DNA of 64,000 nt, taken from NCBI RefSeq assembly GCF_041020765.1, contig NZ_JBEUEJ010000007.1; one strand, 5' to 3'. The DNA comes from Kineococcus terrestris (GTDB taxonomy: Bacteria > Actinomycetota > Actinomycetes > Actinomycetales > Kineococcaceae). The translations under genes were made by a program, and so were the position numbers. Of this stretch, positions 18,070 to 25,331 are shown piece by piece (positions within the stretch are counted from its first letter, which is position 1; each line of letters begins with the position of its first letter). Below the pieces are notes generated by a model. The model was not told the DNA's origin. It saw only the letters and a list, made by a program, of their open reading frames with translations, and ran no database searches.

Positions 18070-18122
18070 ACGCTGGACCCGCGCACCGCCGCGGTCAAGA
18101 CCGTTCGATCACCCCTGATCGA
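18070..18122 (-). promoter_or_regulatory. Promoter and candidate operator of the ABC operon
   Basis: On the minus strand TTGACC (18093-18098) and a weak CAGCGT (18070-18075) are separated by 17 bases. Just upstream lies the perfect inverted repeat TCGATCA-N4-TGATCGA (18105-18122), overlapping the stop codon of the regulator gene. Its position upstream of the -35 box would suit an activator or looping repressor. The palindrome is seen directly; who binds it is inference. Confidence 0.5.
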
Positions 18123-19206
18123 CCGCTCGGACGGAACTGCGCCGCACGAGGTGCGGGCCCACCTCGACCCGGCGCACGGGCGCGTCCGGATCCGCCGCCC
18201 GCCAGCGCAGCAGGTCCACGGCCGCGCGCCCGACCTCGGCCTTGGGCGGGGCCACCGCGGTCAGCTGCACGTCGCCCAGGCCCGCCACCACGTCGTCGTA
18301 GGCCACGACGCTGACGTCCTCGGGCACGGACAGGCCGGCGAAGCGCAGCCGCGGCACCAGCGCCAGGGCGTCCACGTCGCTGTGCACGAGCATGGCCGTG
18401 GCGCGGTGGCGCCGGACGGCCTCCGCCCAGTCGGGAGCGCGCAGGCGGCGGTGGGCGTCGGCGCCGTCGGCCGACAGCAGGGGCTCGCCGAGCACGGGCA
18501 GCCCGAGCGAGCGCAGCGCGTCGCCCGCGCACGCCCGCACGGTGCGCGCGGTCGGCGAGTCGTCGCGCGCGGCCACCAGCACCCGCCGGTGCCCGGCCTC
18601 CTGCAGGTGCGCCAGCGCCTGGTGCACCCCGCTGGCGTGGTCGCCGCGCACGGCGTCCCGGCGGGCCAGCGCGGTGCCGCGCAACGGGAAGCGCTCCACG
18701 AGCACGACCGGCAGGCGGCCGGGGAAACCGGCCGCGCTCTCCGCGGCGGCCTCCTCGGCGCTGCGCCAGCGGGGGGCGTGCAGGACGCCCAGGGCCCCGT
18801 CGTCGCGCGCCGCCCGCTCGACGGCGTCGCGCACCGACGGCGCGTCGGGGGCCACCTCCAGCACGAAGCGCCCCCCGGCGGCCACGACGGCGTCGCGCGC
18901 GGCCAGCAGGACCTCCGACAGGTACGCGCTGAGCGCCCCCGTCACGGCGGTCACCGTGCGCCCGGCCAGCGCGGGGCCGTCCGGTCCCGGCCGCGGCGCG
19001 GGCGGGCGCACCTCCCCGTGCCGGCGCTCCAGCAGCCCGGTGCGCGCCAGCAGCTCCACGTCCCGGCGCGCGGTGACGTCCGCGACGCCCAGCTCGGCGG
19101 CCAGGTCGCTGACCCGCGCCGCGCCGCGCGCCGTCACGAGCTGCACGAGGCGCTCCCGGCGCCGCTCCGCGTCCACGCGGACAGCGTGGTCCGACCGATC
19201 GCTCAC
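18109..19206 (-). CDS. DeoR-type HTH / LacI-type sensor regulator
   Basis: A 365-residue transcription factor with a mixed architecture. The N-terminus is a DeoR-family winged helix (ERRRERLVQLVTARGAARVSDLAAELGVADVTARRDVELL), not the LacI headpiece. The remainder is a periplasmic-binding-protein-like sensor as in LacI/GalR proteins: VLEVAPDAPSVRDAV, LPVVLVERFPL, DHASGVHQALAHLQEAGHRRVLV, ALALVPRLRFAGLSVPEDVSVVAYDDV. It ends 87 bases before the binding-protein start on the same strand and probably controls that operon through a sugar ligand. The GTG at 19206 gives the HTH a short lead; a downstream GTG (VDAERRR) is possible because neither has a clear Shine-Dalgarno. Confidence 0.85.
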   Translation of the reverse strand: MSDRSDHAVRVDAERRRERLVQLVTARGAARVSDLAAELGVADVTARRDVELLARTGLLERRHGEVRPPAPRPGPDGPALAGRTVTAVTGALSAYLSEVLLAARDAVVAAGGRFVLEVAPDAPSVRDAVERAARDDGALGVLHAPRWRSAEEAAAESAAGFPGRLPVVLVERFPLRGTALARRDAVRGDHASGVHQALAHLQEAGHRRVLVAARDDSPTARTVRACAGDALRSLGLPVLGEPLLSADGADAHRRLRAPDWAEAVRRHRATAMLVHSDVDALALVPRLRFAGLSVPEDVSVVAYDDVVAGLGDVQLTAVAPPKAEVGRAAVDLLRWRAADPDAPVRRVEVGPHLVRRSSVRAVDQG

Positions 19207-19334
19207 GGCAAGGCGCGGTGCCGGGCGTCCGCGCGCGCGGACCGCCACCGGGCGCCGCCGCGTCGGTACCGTGCCCGCAGCGGGGTGCGGCGCAGCGCCC
19301 GCACCGGGTGCGACGAGGGAGCCGAGGTGGGCGC

Positions 19335-20420
19335 GTGAGGTCCGGCAAGCGCAGCGAGGAGGGTTCCGCGGCGGCCGCGGCGACCCTGCAGGACGTCGCC
19401 CGGCACGCCGGGGTGTCCCTGGCGACCGCCTCGCGCGTCCTCAACGGCAGCGAGCGCCAGGTCGGCGAGGCGCTGCGCCAGCGCGTCACGGCCTCGGCCG
19501 CCGCCCTGCAGTACTCCCCCAACGCCCAAGCGCAGGCCATGGTCCGCGGGCGCACCGACGTCGTCGGGCTCGTCGTCGGCGACATCGCCGACCCCTACTT
19601 CGCCAGCATCGCCGCCGGCGTGACCCGCGCCGCCGAGAGCGCCGGGCTCCTGGTGACGCTGGCCAGCACCGGCCGCGACCCCGGCCGCGAACTGGCCCAC
19701 GTGACGACGCTGCGCAGCCAGCGGGCGCGGGCGGTCCTGCTGGCGGGCAGCCGGATGGACGACGCGGAGAGCACCCGGGTGCTGGCCGAGGAGCTGCAGC
19801 GGTTCGAGGCGCAGGGCGGGCGGGCGGCCGTCATCGGCCAGCCGCGCCTGCCGGTGGACTCCGTCGTCGTCGCCAACGAGCGCGGCGCGCAGGACCTGGC
19901 GGCCGCCCTCGTGGCCGCCGGGCACGAGCGGTTCGCGGTCGTCGCCGGCCCGGAGGGGCTGCTCACCTCCCGCGACCGCGTCGCCGGGTTCCGCCGGGGC
20001 CTGCGCGAGCACGGCCTCGACGTGGCCCCCGAGCACCTGCTGGAGGTCGACTTCACCCGCGACGGCGGGTCGCTGGGGATGCGCGCGCTGCTGGAGCGCG
20101 GGTTCGACCACGGGTGCGTGTTCGCCGTCAACGACGTCATGGCGGTGGGCGCCATGGTGGCGCTGCGCGAGCGCGGCGTCCCGCTGCCCGGGCCGGTGGC
20201 CGTGGCCGGGTTCGACGACATCGTCACCGCCCGCGACGTGACGCCGGCGCTGACGACGGTGCGCCTGCCGCTGCTGGCGATGGGCGAGGCGGCCGTGGAG
20301 CTGGCGCTGACCGAGCGGCCGCCCACCCCGCGCCGTCGGGCGTTCGAGGGCGAGGTCGTGCTGCGCGCGAGCACGGGGTCCGCCACGACCGCGTCCGCCG
20401 CGCCGCTGGCCACCGGCTGA
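19335..20420 (+). CDS. LacI family transcriptional repressor
   Basis: A 361-residue LacI/GalR regulator. The headpiece is complete: TLQDVARHAGVSLATASRVLNGSERQVGEALRQRV, with hinge SPNAQAQAMVRGRTDVVGLVV. The sensor domain has DIADPYFASIAAGVTRAAE, VVVANERGAQDLAAALVAAGHERFAVV, CVFAVNDVMAVGAMVALRERGVPLPGPVAVAGFDD and LTTVRLPLLAMGEAAVEL. It lies upstream of, and reads toward, the dehydrogenase-DUF993-isomerase operon, whose promoter has a LacI-type operator (GGAAAGCGCATTCC). It is the best candidate for binding that site and the two similar ones in the window. GTG 19335 has GAGG upstream at a workable distance. Confidence 0.92.
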   Translation: MRSGKRSEEGSAAAAATLQDVARHAGVSLATASRVLNGSERQVGEALRQRVTASAAALQYSPNAQAQAMVRGRTDVVGLVVGDIADPYFASIAAGVTRAAESAGLLVTLASTGRDPGRELAHVTTLRSQRARAVLLAGSRMDDAESTRVLAEELQRFEAQGGRAAVIGQPRLPVDSVVVANERGAQDLAAALVAAGHERFAVVAGPEGLLTSRDRVAGFRRGLREHGLDVAPEHLLEVDFTRDGGSLGMRALLERGFDHGCVFAVNDVMAVGAMVALRERGVPLPGPVAVAGFDDIVTARDVTPALTTVRLPLLAMGEAAVELALTERPPTPRRRAFEGEVVLRASTGSATTASAAPLATG

Positions 20421-20449
20421 GCGTTCGACCACCGCGGCACCACGGGTGG

Positions 20450-20496
20450 TTGACCCCGTGCGACCTCCCCGCCTACCGTGTGGGAAAGCGCATTCC
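20450..20496 (+). promoter_or_regulatory. Promoter plus LacI-type operator of the Gfo-DUF993-TIM operon
   Basis: TTGACC (20450-20455), an 18-base spacer and TACCGT (20474-20479) form the promoter. Three bases later is GGAAAGCGCATTCC (20483-20496), matching the symmetric LacI-type sequence GGAAAGCGCTTTCC at 13 of 14 positions and covering the expected start site. A Shine-Dalgarno AGGAG follows before the GTG at 20534. Confidence 0.72.
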
Positions 20497-20533
20497 GGGC
20501 GCCCGCCCACGACACCGACGTCAGGAGCACCCC

Positions 20534-21730
20534 GTGACCACGACGGCGACACCGCCCCAGATCGACGCCCACCTGGACCGTCCGACGCGGACCCTCACGA
20601 TCGCCATGAACGGCGTCACGGGGCGCATGGGCTACCGGCAGCACCTCGTGCGCTCGGTCCTGGCGCTGCGCGACGCCGGCGGGATCGTGCTGGAGGACGG
20701 CACCCGCGTGGGCGTCGAGCCCGTCCTCGTCGGCCGCGACCCGGTCAAGCTGGCCGACCTGGCCGCCCAGCACCGCGTCGAGCGCTGGACCACCGACGTC
20801 GACGAGGTCCTCGCCGACCCCGACGTCGACGTCTACTTCGACGCCCAGGTCACCTCCCGCCGCCCGGCCGCGCTGCGCGCCGCGATGGCCGCCGGCAAGC
20901 ACGTCTACACCGAGAAGCCCACGGCCGAGACGCTGGACGAGGCCGTCGCCCTCGCCCGCGAGGCCGCCCGCGCCGGCGTCACCGTCGGCGTCGTCCACGA
21001 CAAGCTGTACCTGCCCGGCCTGGTGAAGCTGCGCCGCCTCGTCGACGAGGGTTTCTTCGGGCGCATCCTGTCCCTCAAGGGCGACTTCGGGTACTGGGTG
21101 TTCGAGGGCGAGAGCCAGCCCGGGCAGCGCCCCAGCTGGAACTACCGCGCCGAGGACGGCGGCGGCATCACCGTGGACATGTTCTGCCACTGGAACTACG
21201 TGCTGGAGGGCCTGCTCGGCCGCGTCGGCGCCGTCACCGCCAAGGTCGCCACCCACGTCCCCGTCCGCTGGGACGAGCGGGGGCGCGAGTACACCGCCAC
21301 CGCCGACGACGCCGCCTACGGCATCTTCGAGATGCCCGACGGGGTGATCGCCCAGATCAACTCCTCCTGGACCACCCGCGTCCACCGCGACGAGCTCGTG
21401 GAGTTCCAGATCGACGGCACGCACGGCTCGGCCGTGGCCGGCCTGCACCGCTGCGTCGCCCAGCAGCGCGCGCACACCCCCAAGGCGGTGTGGAACCCCG
21501 ACCTGCCCAGCGCCGACCGCTACCGCGACCAGTGGCTGGAGGTCCCCGCGAACGCCGAGCTCGACAACGGGTTCAAGGCGCAGTGGGAGGAGTTCCTGCG
21601 CGACATCGCCGCCGGGCGCCCGCACCGGTACGACCTGCTGTCCGCCGCCCGCGGGGTGCAGCTGGCCGAGCTCGGGCTGCGCTCGTCCGCCGAGGGCCGC
21701 CGCCTCGACGTGCCGGAGATCGCGCTGTGA
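20534..21730 (+). CDS. Gfo/Idh/MocA family oxidoreductase
   Basis: A 398-residue NAD(P)-dependent dehydrogenase. The Rossmann start reads TIAMNGVTGRMGYRQHLVRS, with a GVTGRMG loop instead of the commoner GxGxxG, followed by VDVYFDAQVTSRRPAALRAAMAAGKHVYTEKPTAET carrying the EKP motif. The substrate domain has VVHDKLYLPGLVKLRRL, SWNYRAEDGGGITVDMFCHWNYVLEGLLG and IAQINSSWTTRV. It is the first gene of a three-gene operon joined by GTGA overlaps with a DUF993 protein and a TIM-barrel isomerase. The set looks like a catabolic path that oxidises a sugar or cyclitol, then cleaves and isomerises it; substrate not identifiable. Confidence 0.92.
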   Translation: MTTTATPPQIDAHLDRPTRTLTIAMNGVTGRMGYRQHLVRSVLALRDAGGIVLEDGTRVGVEPVLVGRDPVKLADLAAQHRVERWTTDVDEVLADPDVDVYFDAQVTSRRPAALRAAMAAGKHVYTEKPTAETLDEAVALAREAARAGVTVGVVHDKLYLPGLVKLRRLVDEGFFGRILSLKGDFGYWVFEGESQPGQRPSWNYRAEDGGGITVDMFCHWNYVLEGLLGRVGAVTAKVATHVPVRWDERGREYTATADDAAYGIFEMPDGVIAQINSSWTTRVHRDELVEFQIDGTHGSAVAGLHRCVAQQRAHTPKAVWNPDLPSADRYRDQWLEVPANAELDNGFKAQWEEFLRDIAAGRPHRYDLLSAARGVQLAELGLRSSAEGRRLDVPEIAL

Positions 21731-22863
21731 CCGCCGTGCAGAGCGCCCCCGCCGCCTGGCCGCGCCCGAGCGCGCCGCTGCGCTCGCGCGTGGTGTACGC
21801 CGCCGCCCACGTCGTGCCCGTCGTCGGGTCCGACACCACCCCCGGCGGCCGCGTCGACGTCGACTGGGACGCCACCCTCGGCTACCGCCGCGACATCTGG
21901 TCCTACGGCCTCGGCGTCGCCGACGCCATGGACACCGCCCAGCGCGGCATGGGGCTGGACTGGCCGGCGGCGGCGGAGCTCATCCGGCGCTCCAGCGCCG
22001 AGGCCCGCGCGGTGGGCGGCGCCATCGCCTGCGGCGCGGGCACCGACCAGCTCGACCTCGCGACCCTGCCCGGGGGCGAGCGCGGGCTGGAGGCGGTCCT
22101 GGCCGCCTACCGCGAGCAGCTGGAGGTCGTCACCGGCGCGGGCGCCACGGTCATCCTCATGGCCTCGCGGGCCCTGGCGAGGGTCGCCCGTTCGGCCGAG
22201 GACTACCTGCGCGTGTACGGCACGCTGCTGGACGAGTGCCCCTCCCCCGTGGTGCTGCACTGGCTCGGGCCGATGTTCGACCCGGCGCTGACCGGGTACT
22301 GGGGCTCGACGGACGTGCCCACCGCCACCGCCACCCTGCTGCAGCTCATCGAGCAGAACGCCGCGAAGGTCGACGGCGTCAAGGTCTCCCTGCTCGACGC
22401 GGACCACGAGGAGGACCTGCGCGCGCGGCTGCCCGAGGGCGTGCGCCTGTACACCGGCGACGACTACAACTACCCGGACCTGATCGTCGGCGACGGCACC
22501 CGCCACTCCGACGCCCTGCTCGGCATCTTCGCCGCGATCTACCCGGTGGCCTCCGCGGCCGTGCAGGCCCTCGACGCCGGCGACGACCGGCGCGCGCACG
22601 AGCTGCTGGCGAGCACGCAGGACCTGGCGCGGCACGTCTTCGAGCCGCCGACGTTCCACTACAAGACGGGCATCGCGTTCCTGTCCTGGCTCAACGGCCG
22701 CCAGCCCGGGTTCTCCCTCGTCGGCGGCCTGCACGCCGGGCGTTCCGTGCCGCACCTGGTGACCCTGCACCGGCTGGCCGCCGAGGCCGGGCTGCTGGTC
22801 GACCCGGACCTGGCCGAGCACCGCCTGAGCGCGTACCTGCTCACCCAGGGGGTGGGCGCGTGA
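21727..22863 (+). CDS. DUF993 family TIM-barrel protein (aldolase-like)
   Basis: A 378-residue protein of the DUF993 family, usually described as dihydrodipicolinate-synthase-like. Conserved-looking blocks are VVYAAAHVVPVV, GLGVADAMDTAQRGMGLDW, VILMASRALARVARS, VVLHWLGPMFDPALTGYWGS, KVDGVKVSLLD, LYTGDDYNYPDLIVGDG and ALLGIFAAIYPVASAAV. The Lys in DGVKVSLLD occupies the place of the Schiff-base Lys in DHDPS/NAL aldolases, so a retro-aldol or hydratase step is plausible but not shown for this family. It is coupled on both sides by four-base overlaps to the dehydrogenase and isomerase genes, so the three proteins should be made in similar amounts. Confidence 0.87.
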   Translation: MTAVQSAPAAWPRPSAPLRSRVVYAAAHVVPVVGSDTTPGGRVDVDWDATLGYRRDIWSYGLGVADAMDTAQRGMGLDWPAAAELIRRSSAEARAVGGAIACGAGTDQLDLATLPGGERGLEAVLAAYREQLEVVTGAGATVILMASRALARVARSAEDYLRVYGTLLDECPSPVVLHWLGPMFDPALTGYWGSTDVPTATATLLQLIEQNAAKVDGVKVSLLDADHEEDLRARLPEGVRLYTGDDYNYPDLIVGDGTRHSDALLGIFAAIYPVASAAVQALDAGDDRRAHELLASTQDLARHVFEPPTFHYKTGIAFLSWLNGRQPGFSLVGGLHAGRSVPHLVTLHRLAAEAGLLVDPDLAEHRLSAYLLTQGVGA

Positions 22864-23699
22864 GCCTGGAACGGCTGTCGCTGAACTCCGCGACCACCAA
22901 GCGCTGGAACCTCGCCGAGGTCGTCGAGGGCGCCGTCAAGGCGGGGCTGCCCGCCGTGGGGCTGTGGCGCGACGTCGTCGCCGACGCTGGTCTGGCCGAC
23001 GCCGCCCGCACCGTGCGCGAGGCGGGCCTGCGGGTCTCGACGCTGTGCCGCGGGGGTTTCCTCACCGCCGCCGACGACGCGGGGATCGCCGCGGCCCGCG
23101 AGGACAACCGCCGCGCGGTCGAGGAGGCCGCGACGCTCGGCGCGCCCGCCCTCGTGGTGGTCGTCGGGGGCCTGCCCGCCGGTGACCGCGACCTGGCCGG
23201 CGCCCGCGAGCGGGTGGCCGAGCGGATCGCCGAGCTGGTGCCCGTGGCCCTGGAGCACGGCGTGCGGCTGGCGCTGGAACCGCTGCACCCCATGTACGTG
23301 GCCGACCGGGCGGTCCTGTCCACGCTCGGGCAGGCCCTGGACCTGGCGGCGCCGCACCCCGTCGAGGCCGTCGGCGTCGTCGTCGACACCTTCCACGTGT
23401 TCTGGGACCCGCAGGTGCACGAGCAGATCGCCCGCGCCGGCCGCGAGGGGCGCACCGCCTCCTACCAGGTGTGCGACTTCAACCTGCCGATCGCCGCGGA
23501 CGCGCTGCTCTCGCGCGGGCTCATGGGCGACGGCGTCGTCGACTTCGCCGCCCTGACCCGCTCCGTCGCGGCGGCCGGGTGGACCGGCGACGTCGAGGTG
23601 GAGATCTTCAACCAGGACGTCTGGGACACCGACGGGCACGAGGTCGTGGCCGCGGTGGCCGAGCGCTACCAGCGCCTCGTCCTGCCGCACCTGGGCTGA
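22860..23699 (+). CDS. Sugar phosphate isomerase/epimerase family TIM barrel
   Basis: A 279-residue xylose-isomerase-like TIM barrel (AP endonuclease 2 superfamily). Metal and catalytic ligands appear at the expected strands: RLALEPLHPMY (Glu), VGVVVDTFHVFWDP (Asp and His), SYQVCDFNLPI (Asp) and DVEVEIFNQDVWD (Glu). This Glu-Asp/His-Asp-Glu set is the divalent-metal site of sugar isomerases and epimerases. It is the last gene of the operon, starting at a GTG that overlaps the DUF993 stop. A 13-bp hairpin after its stop separates it from the convergent aminotransferase gene. Its likely job is isomerising or epimerising the ketone product of the dehydrogenase. Confidence 0.9.
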   Translation: MSLERLSLNSATTKRWNLAEVVEGAVKAGLPAVGLWRDVVADAGLADAARTVREAGLRVSTLCRGGFLTAADDAGIAAAREDNRRAVEEAATLGAPALVVVVGGLPAGDRDLAGARERVAERIAELVPVALEHGVRLALEPLHPMYVADRAVLSTLGQALDLAAPHPVEAVGVVVDTFHVFWDPQVHEQIARAGREGRTASYQVCDFNLPIAADALLSRGLMGDGVVDFAALTRSVAAAGWTGDVEVEIFNQDVWDTDGHEVVAAVAERYQRLVLPHLG

Positions 23700-23737
23700 G
23701 CGCTCCCCGCGGCCCCCCGACCCCGCAGCCCCCGACC

Positions 23738-23770
23738 CCGCGCGGTCCCGCCCCGAGCGGGACCGCGCGG
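23738..23770. terminator. Bidirectional hairpin terminator
   Basis: A perfect 13-bp stem (CCGCGCGGTCCCG / CGGGACCGCGCGG) with a 7-base loop lies in the 77-base gap between two convergent genes. It can serve both transcripts; no U tract. Confidence 0.75.
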
Positions 23771-23776
23771 TCGCGC

Positions 23777-25192
23777 TCACAGCAGCGCCATCGCCTCCTG
23801 CAGCGTCGTGCGCAGCACGGCCTCCATCTCGTCGAACTCCGCCTGCCCCGCCGTCAGCGGCGGCGCGACCTGGATCACCGGCTCCCCGCGGTCGTCCGGG
23901 CGGGCGTACAGGCCGTTGCGGAACAGCGCCCCGGGCAGGAACTGCTTGACGAGCAGCTCGCGCTCGGCCGGCCCGAACGTCTCCTTGGTGGCCTTGTCCT
24001 TGACGAGCTCGACGGCCCAGAAGTACCCGTCGCCGCGCACGTCGCCGACGACGTCCAGGTCCAGCAGCCGGCGCAGGGTCGCGCCGAGCGCGGCCTCGTT
24101 GTCCAGGACGCGCTGGTTCAGGCCCTCGCGCTCGAAGAGGTCGAGGTTCGCCAGGGACACCGCGGCAGAGACGGGGTGCCCGGCGAACGTGTACCCGTGC
24201 GGGAACCACGTGCTCCCCTCCAGGAACGGCTCCATCACCCGGTCCGTGGTGATCATCGCCCCGATGGGCCCGTAGCCGGAGCTCATGCCCTTCGCGCAGG
24301 TGATGACGTCCGGCTGGTAGCCGAACTTCTCGCAGGCGAACATCGTGCCGTGGCGGCCGAAGCCGCAGATCACCTCGTCGGAGACCAGCAGCACGTCGTG
24401 GCGGTCGCAGATCTCGCGCACCCGCTGGAAGTACCCCGGCGGCGGGGTGAGGCAGCCGCCGGAGTTCTGCACCGGCTCCAGGAACACCGCCGCCACCGTC
24501 TCCGGCCCCTCGAAGAGGATGGCCTCCTCGATCCGGTCCGCCGCCCAGCGGCCGAACTCCACCGGGTCGGTGGGCGCGCCCATCCGCTCCGCGCGGTAGA
24601 GGTTCGTGTTCGGCACCCGGAAGCCCCCGGGCACCAGCGGCTCGAACGCCTGCTTCATCGGCGGCAGCCCCGTGATGGCCAGCGCCCCCTGCGGCGTGCC
24701 GTGGTAGGCGGTCATCCGGCTGATCACCTTGTGCTTCATCGGCTTGCCGGTCAGCTTGAAGTACTGCTTGGCGACCTTCCACGCGCTCTCGACGGCCTCG
24801 CCGCCGCCGGTGGTGAAGAACACCCGGTTCAGGTCGCCCGGCGCGTACCCGGCCAGGCGCGCGGCCAGCTCGACGGCCGGCTCGGTGGCGTAGCCCCACA
24901 CGGGGAAGAACGCCAGCTTGCGCGCCTGCTCGGCCACCACCTCGGCCAGCTCCTCGCGACCGTGCCCGGCCTGCACGACGAACAGGCCCGACAGCCCGTC
25001 CAGGACCTCGTGCCCGTCGGTGTCCCACAGCCGGCACCCCTCGCCGCGCTCGATGACGGGCACCGCCTTGTCGCGGTAGGCGCCCATCCGCGTGAAGTGC
25101 ATCCACAGGTGGTCGCGGGCGGTCTGCGACAACCGCTGCGACCTCCCGCCGGCGGCGGCGCCCACCGCGCCGGGCTGCTCGGTGACGGTCAC
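23777..25192 (-). CDS. Class III aminotransferase (GabT/omega-transaminase type)
   Basis: A 471-residue PLP enzyme of the omega-amino-acid:pyruvate or putrescine/GABA aminotransferase group. TTGGGEAVESAWKVAKQYF forms the phosphate-cup, AYHGTPQGALAITG follows, SDEVICGFGR holds the PLP-pyridine Asp272, and the Schiff-base Lys301 sits in TCAKGMSSGYGP. The C-terminus has VRGDGYFWAVELV and ARPDDRGEPVIQVAPPL. The frame is open further upstream, but AGGAGGAGAC immediately precedes the GTG at 25192. The divergent PucR-type regulator, a class often controlling amine, purine or amino-acid catabolism, suggests an amine substrate. Alternative: beta-alanine or taurine transaminase; residues do not decide. 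Confidence 0.9.
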   Translation of the reverse strand: MTVTEQPGAVGAAAGGRSQRLSQTARDHLWMHFTRMGAYRDKAVPVIERGEGCRLWDTDGHEVLDGLSGLFVVQAGHGREELAEVVAEQARKLAFFPVWGYATEPAVELAARLAGYAPGDLNRVFFTTGGGEAVESAWKVAKQYFKLTGKPMKHKVISRMTAYHGTPQGALAITGLPPMKQAFEPLVPGGFRVPNTNLYRAERMGAPTDPVEFGRWAADRIEEAILFEGPETVAAVFLEPVQNSGGCLTPPPGYFQRVREICDRHDVLLVSDEVICGFGRHGTMFACEKFGYQPDVITCAKGMSSGYGPIGAMITTDRVMEPFLEGSTWFPHGYTFAGHPVSAAVSLANLDLFEREGLNQRVLDNEAALGATLRRLLDLDVVGDVRGDGYFWAVELVKDKATKETFGPAERELLVKQFLPGALFRNGLYARPDDRGEPVIQVAPPLTAGQAEFDEMEAVLRTTLQEAMALL

Positions 25193-25319
25193 GTCTCCTC
25201 CTGGTGGCTCGCCGGACGGCTCGTCCTCCCTCACACCCTCCTCCCCCACCGGCCCCGTGCCCAGCGACGGAGTGTCAGGCCGGCGGGCCCGTACCCGACG
25301 GTCCGTCAGGGTGTCCGGC

Positions 25320-25325
25320 TAGGGT
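25320..25325 (+). promoter_or_regulatory. Leaderless -10 element of the PucR gene
   Basis: TAGGGT ends exactly 6 bases before the GTG at 25332, without a Shine-Dalgarno sequence, indicating a leaderless transcript. The 139-base gap to the divergent aminotransferase also contains the short palindrome GACGGTCCGTC near 25297-25307, a possible PucR target. Confidence 0.5.
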
Positions 25326-25331
25326 CGCGCC

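Noticed and set aside
25193..25249. 19 additional codons at the start of the aminotransferase
   Set aside because: AGGAGGAGAC immediately precedes the GTG at 25192, and the extra residues are not aminotransferase-like.
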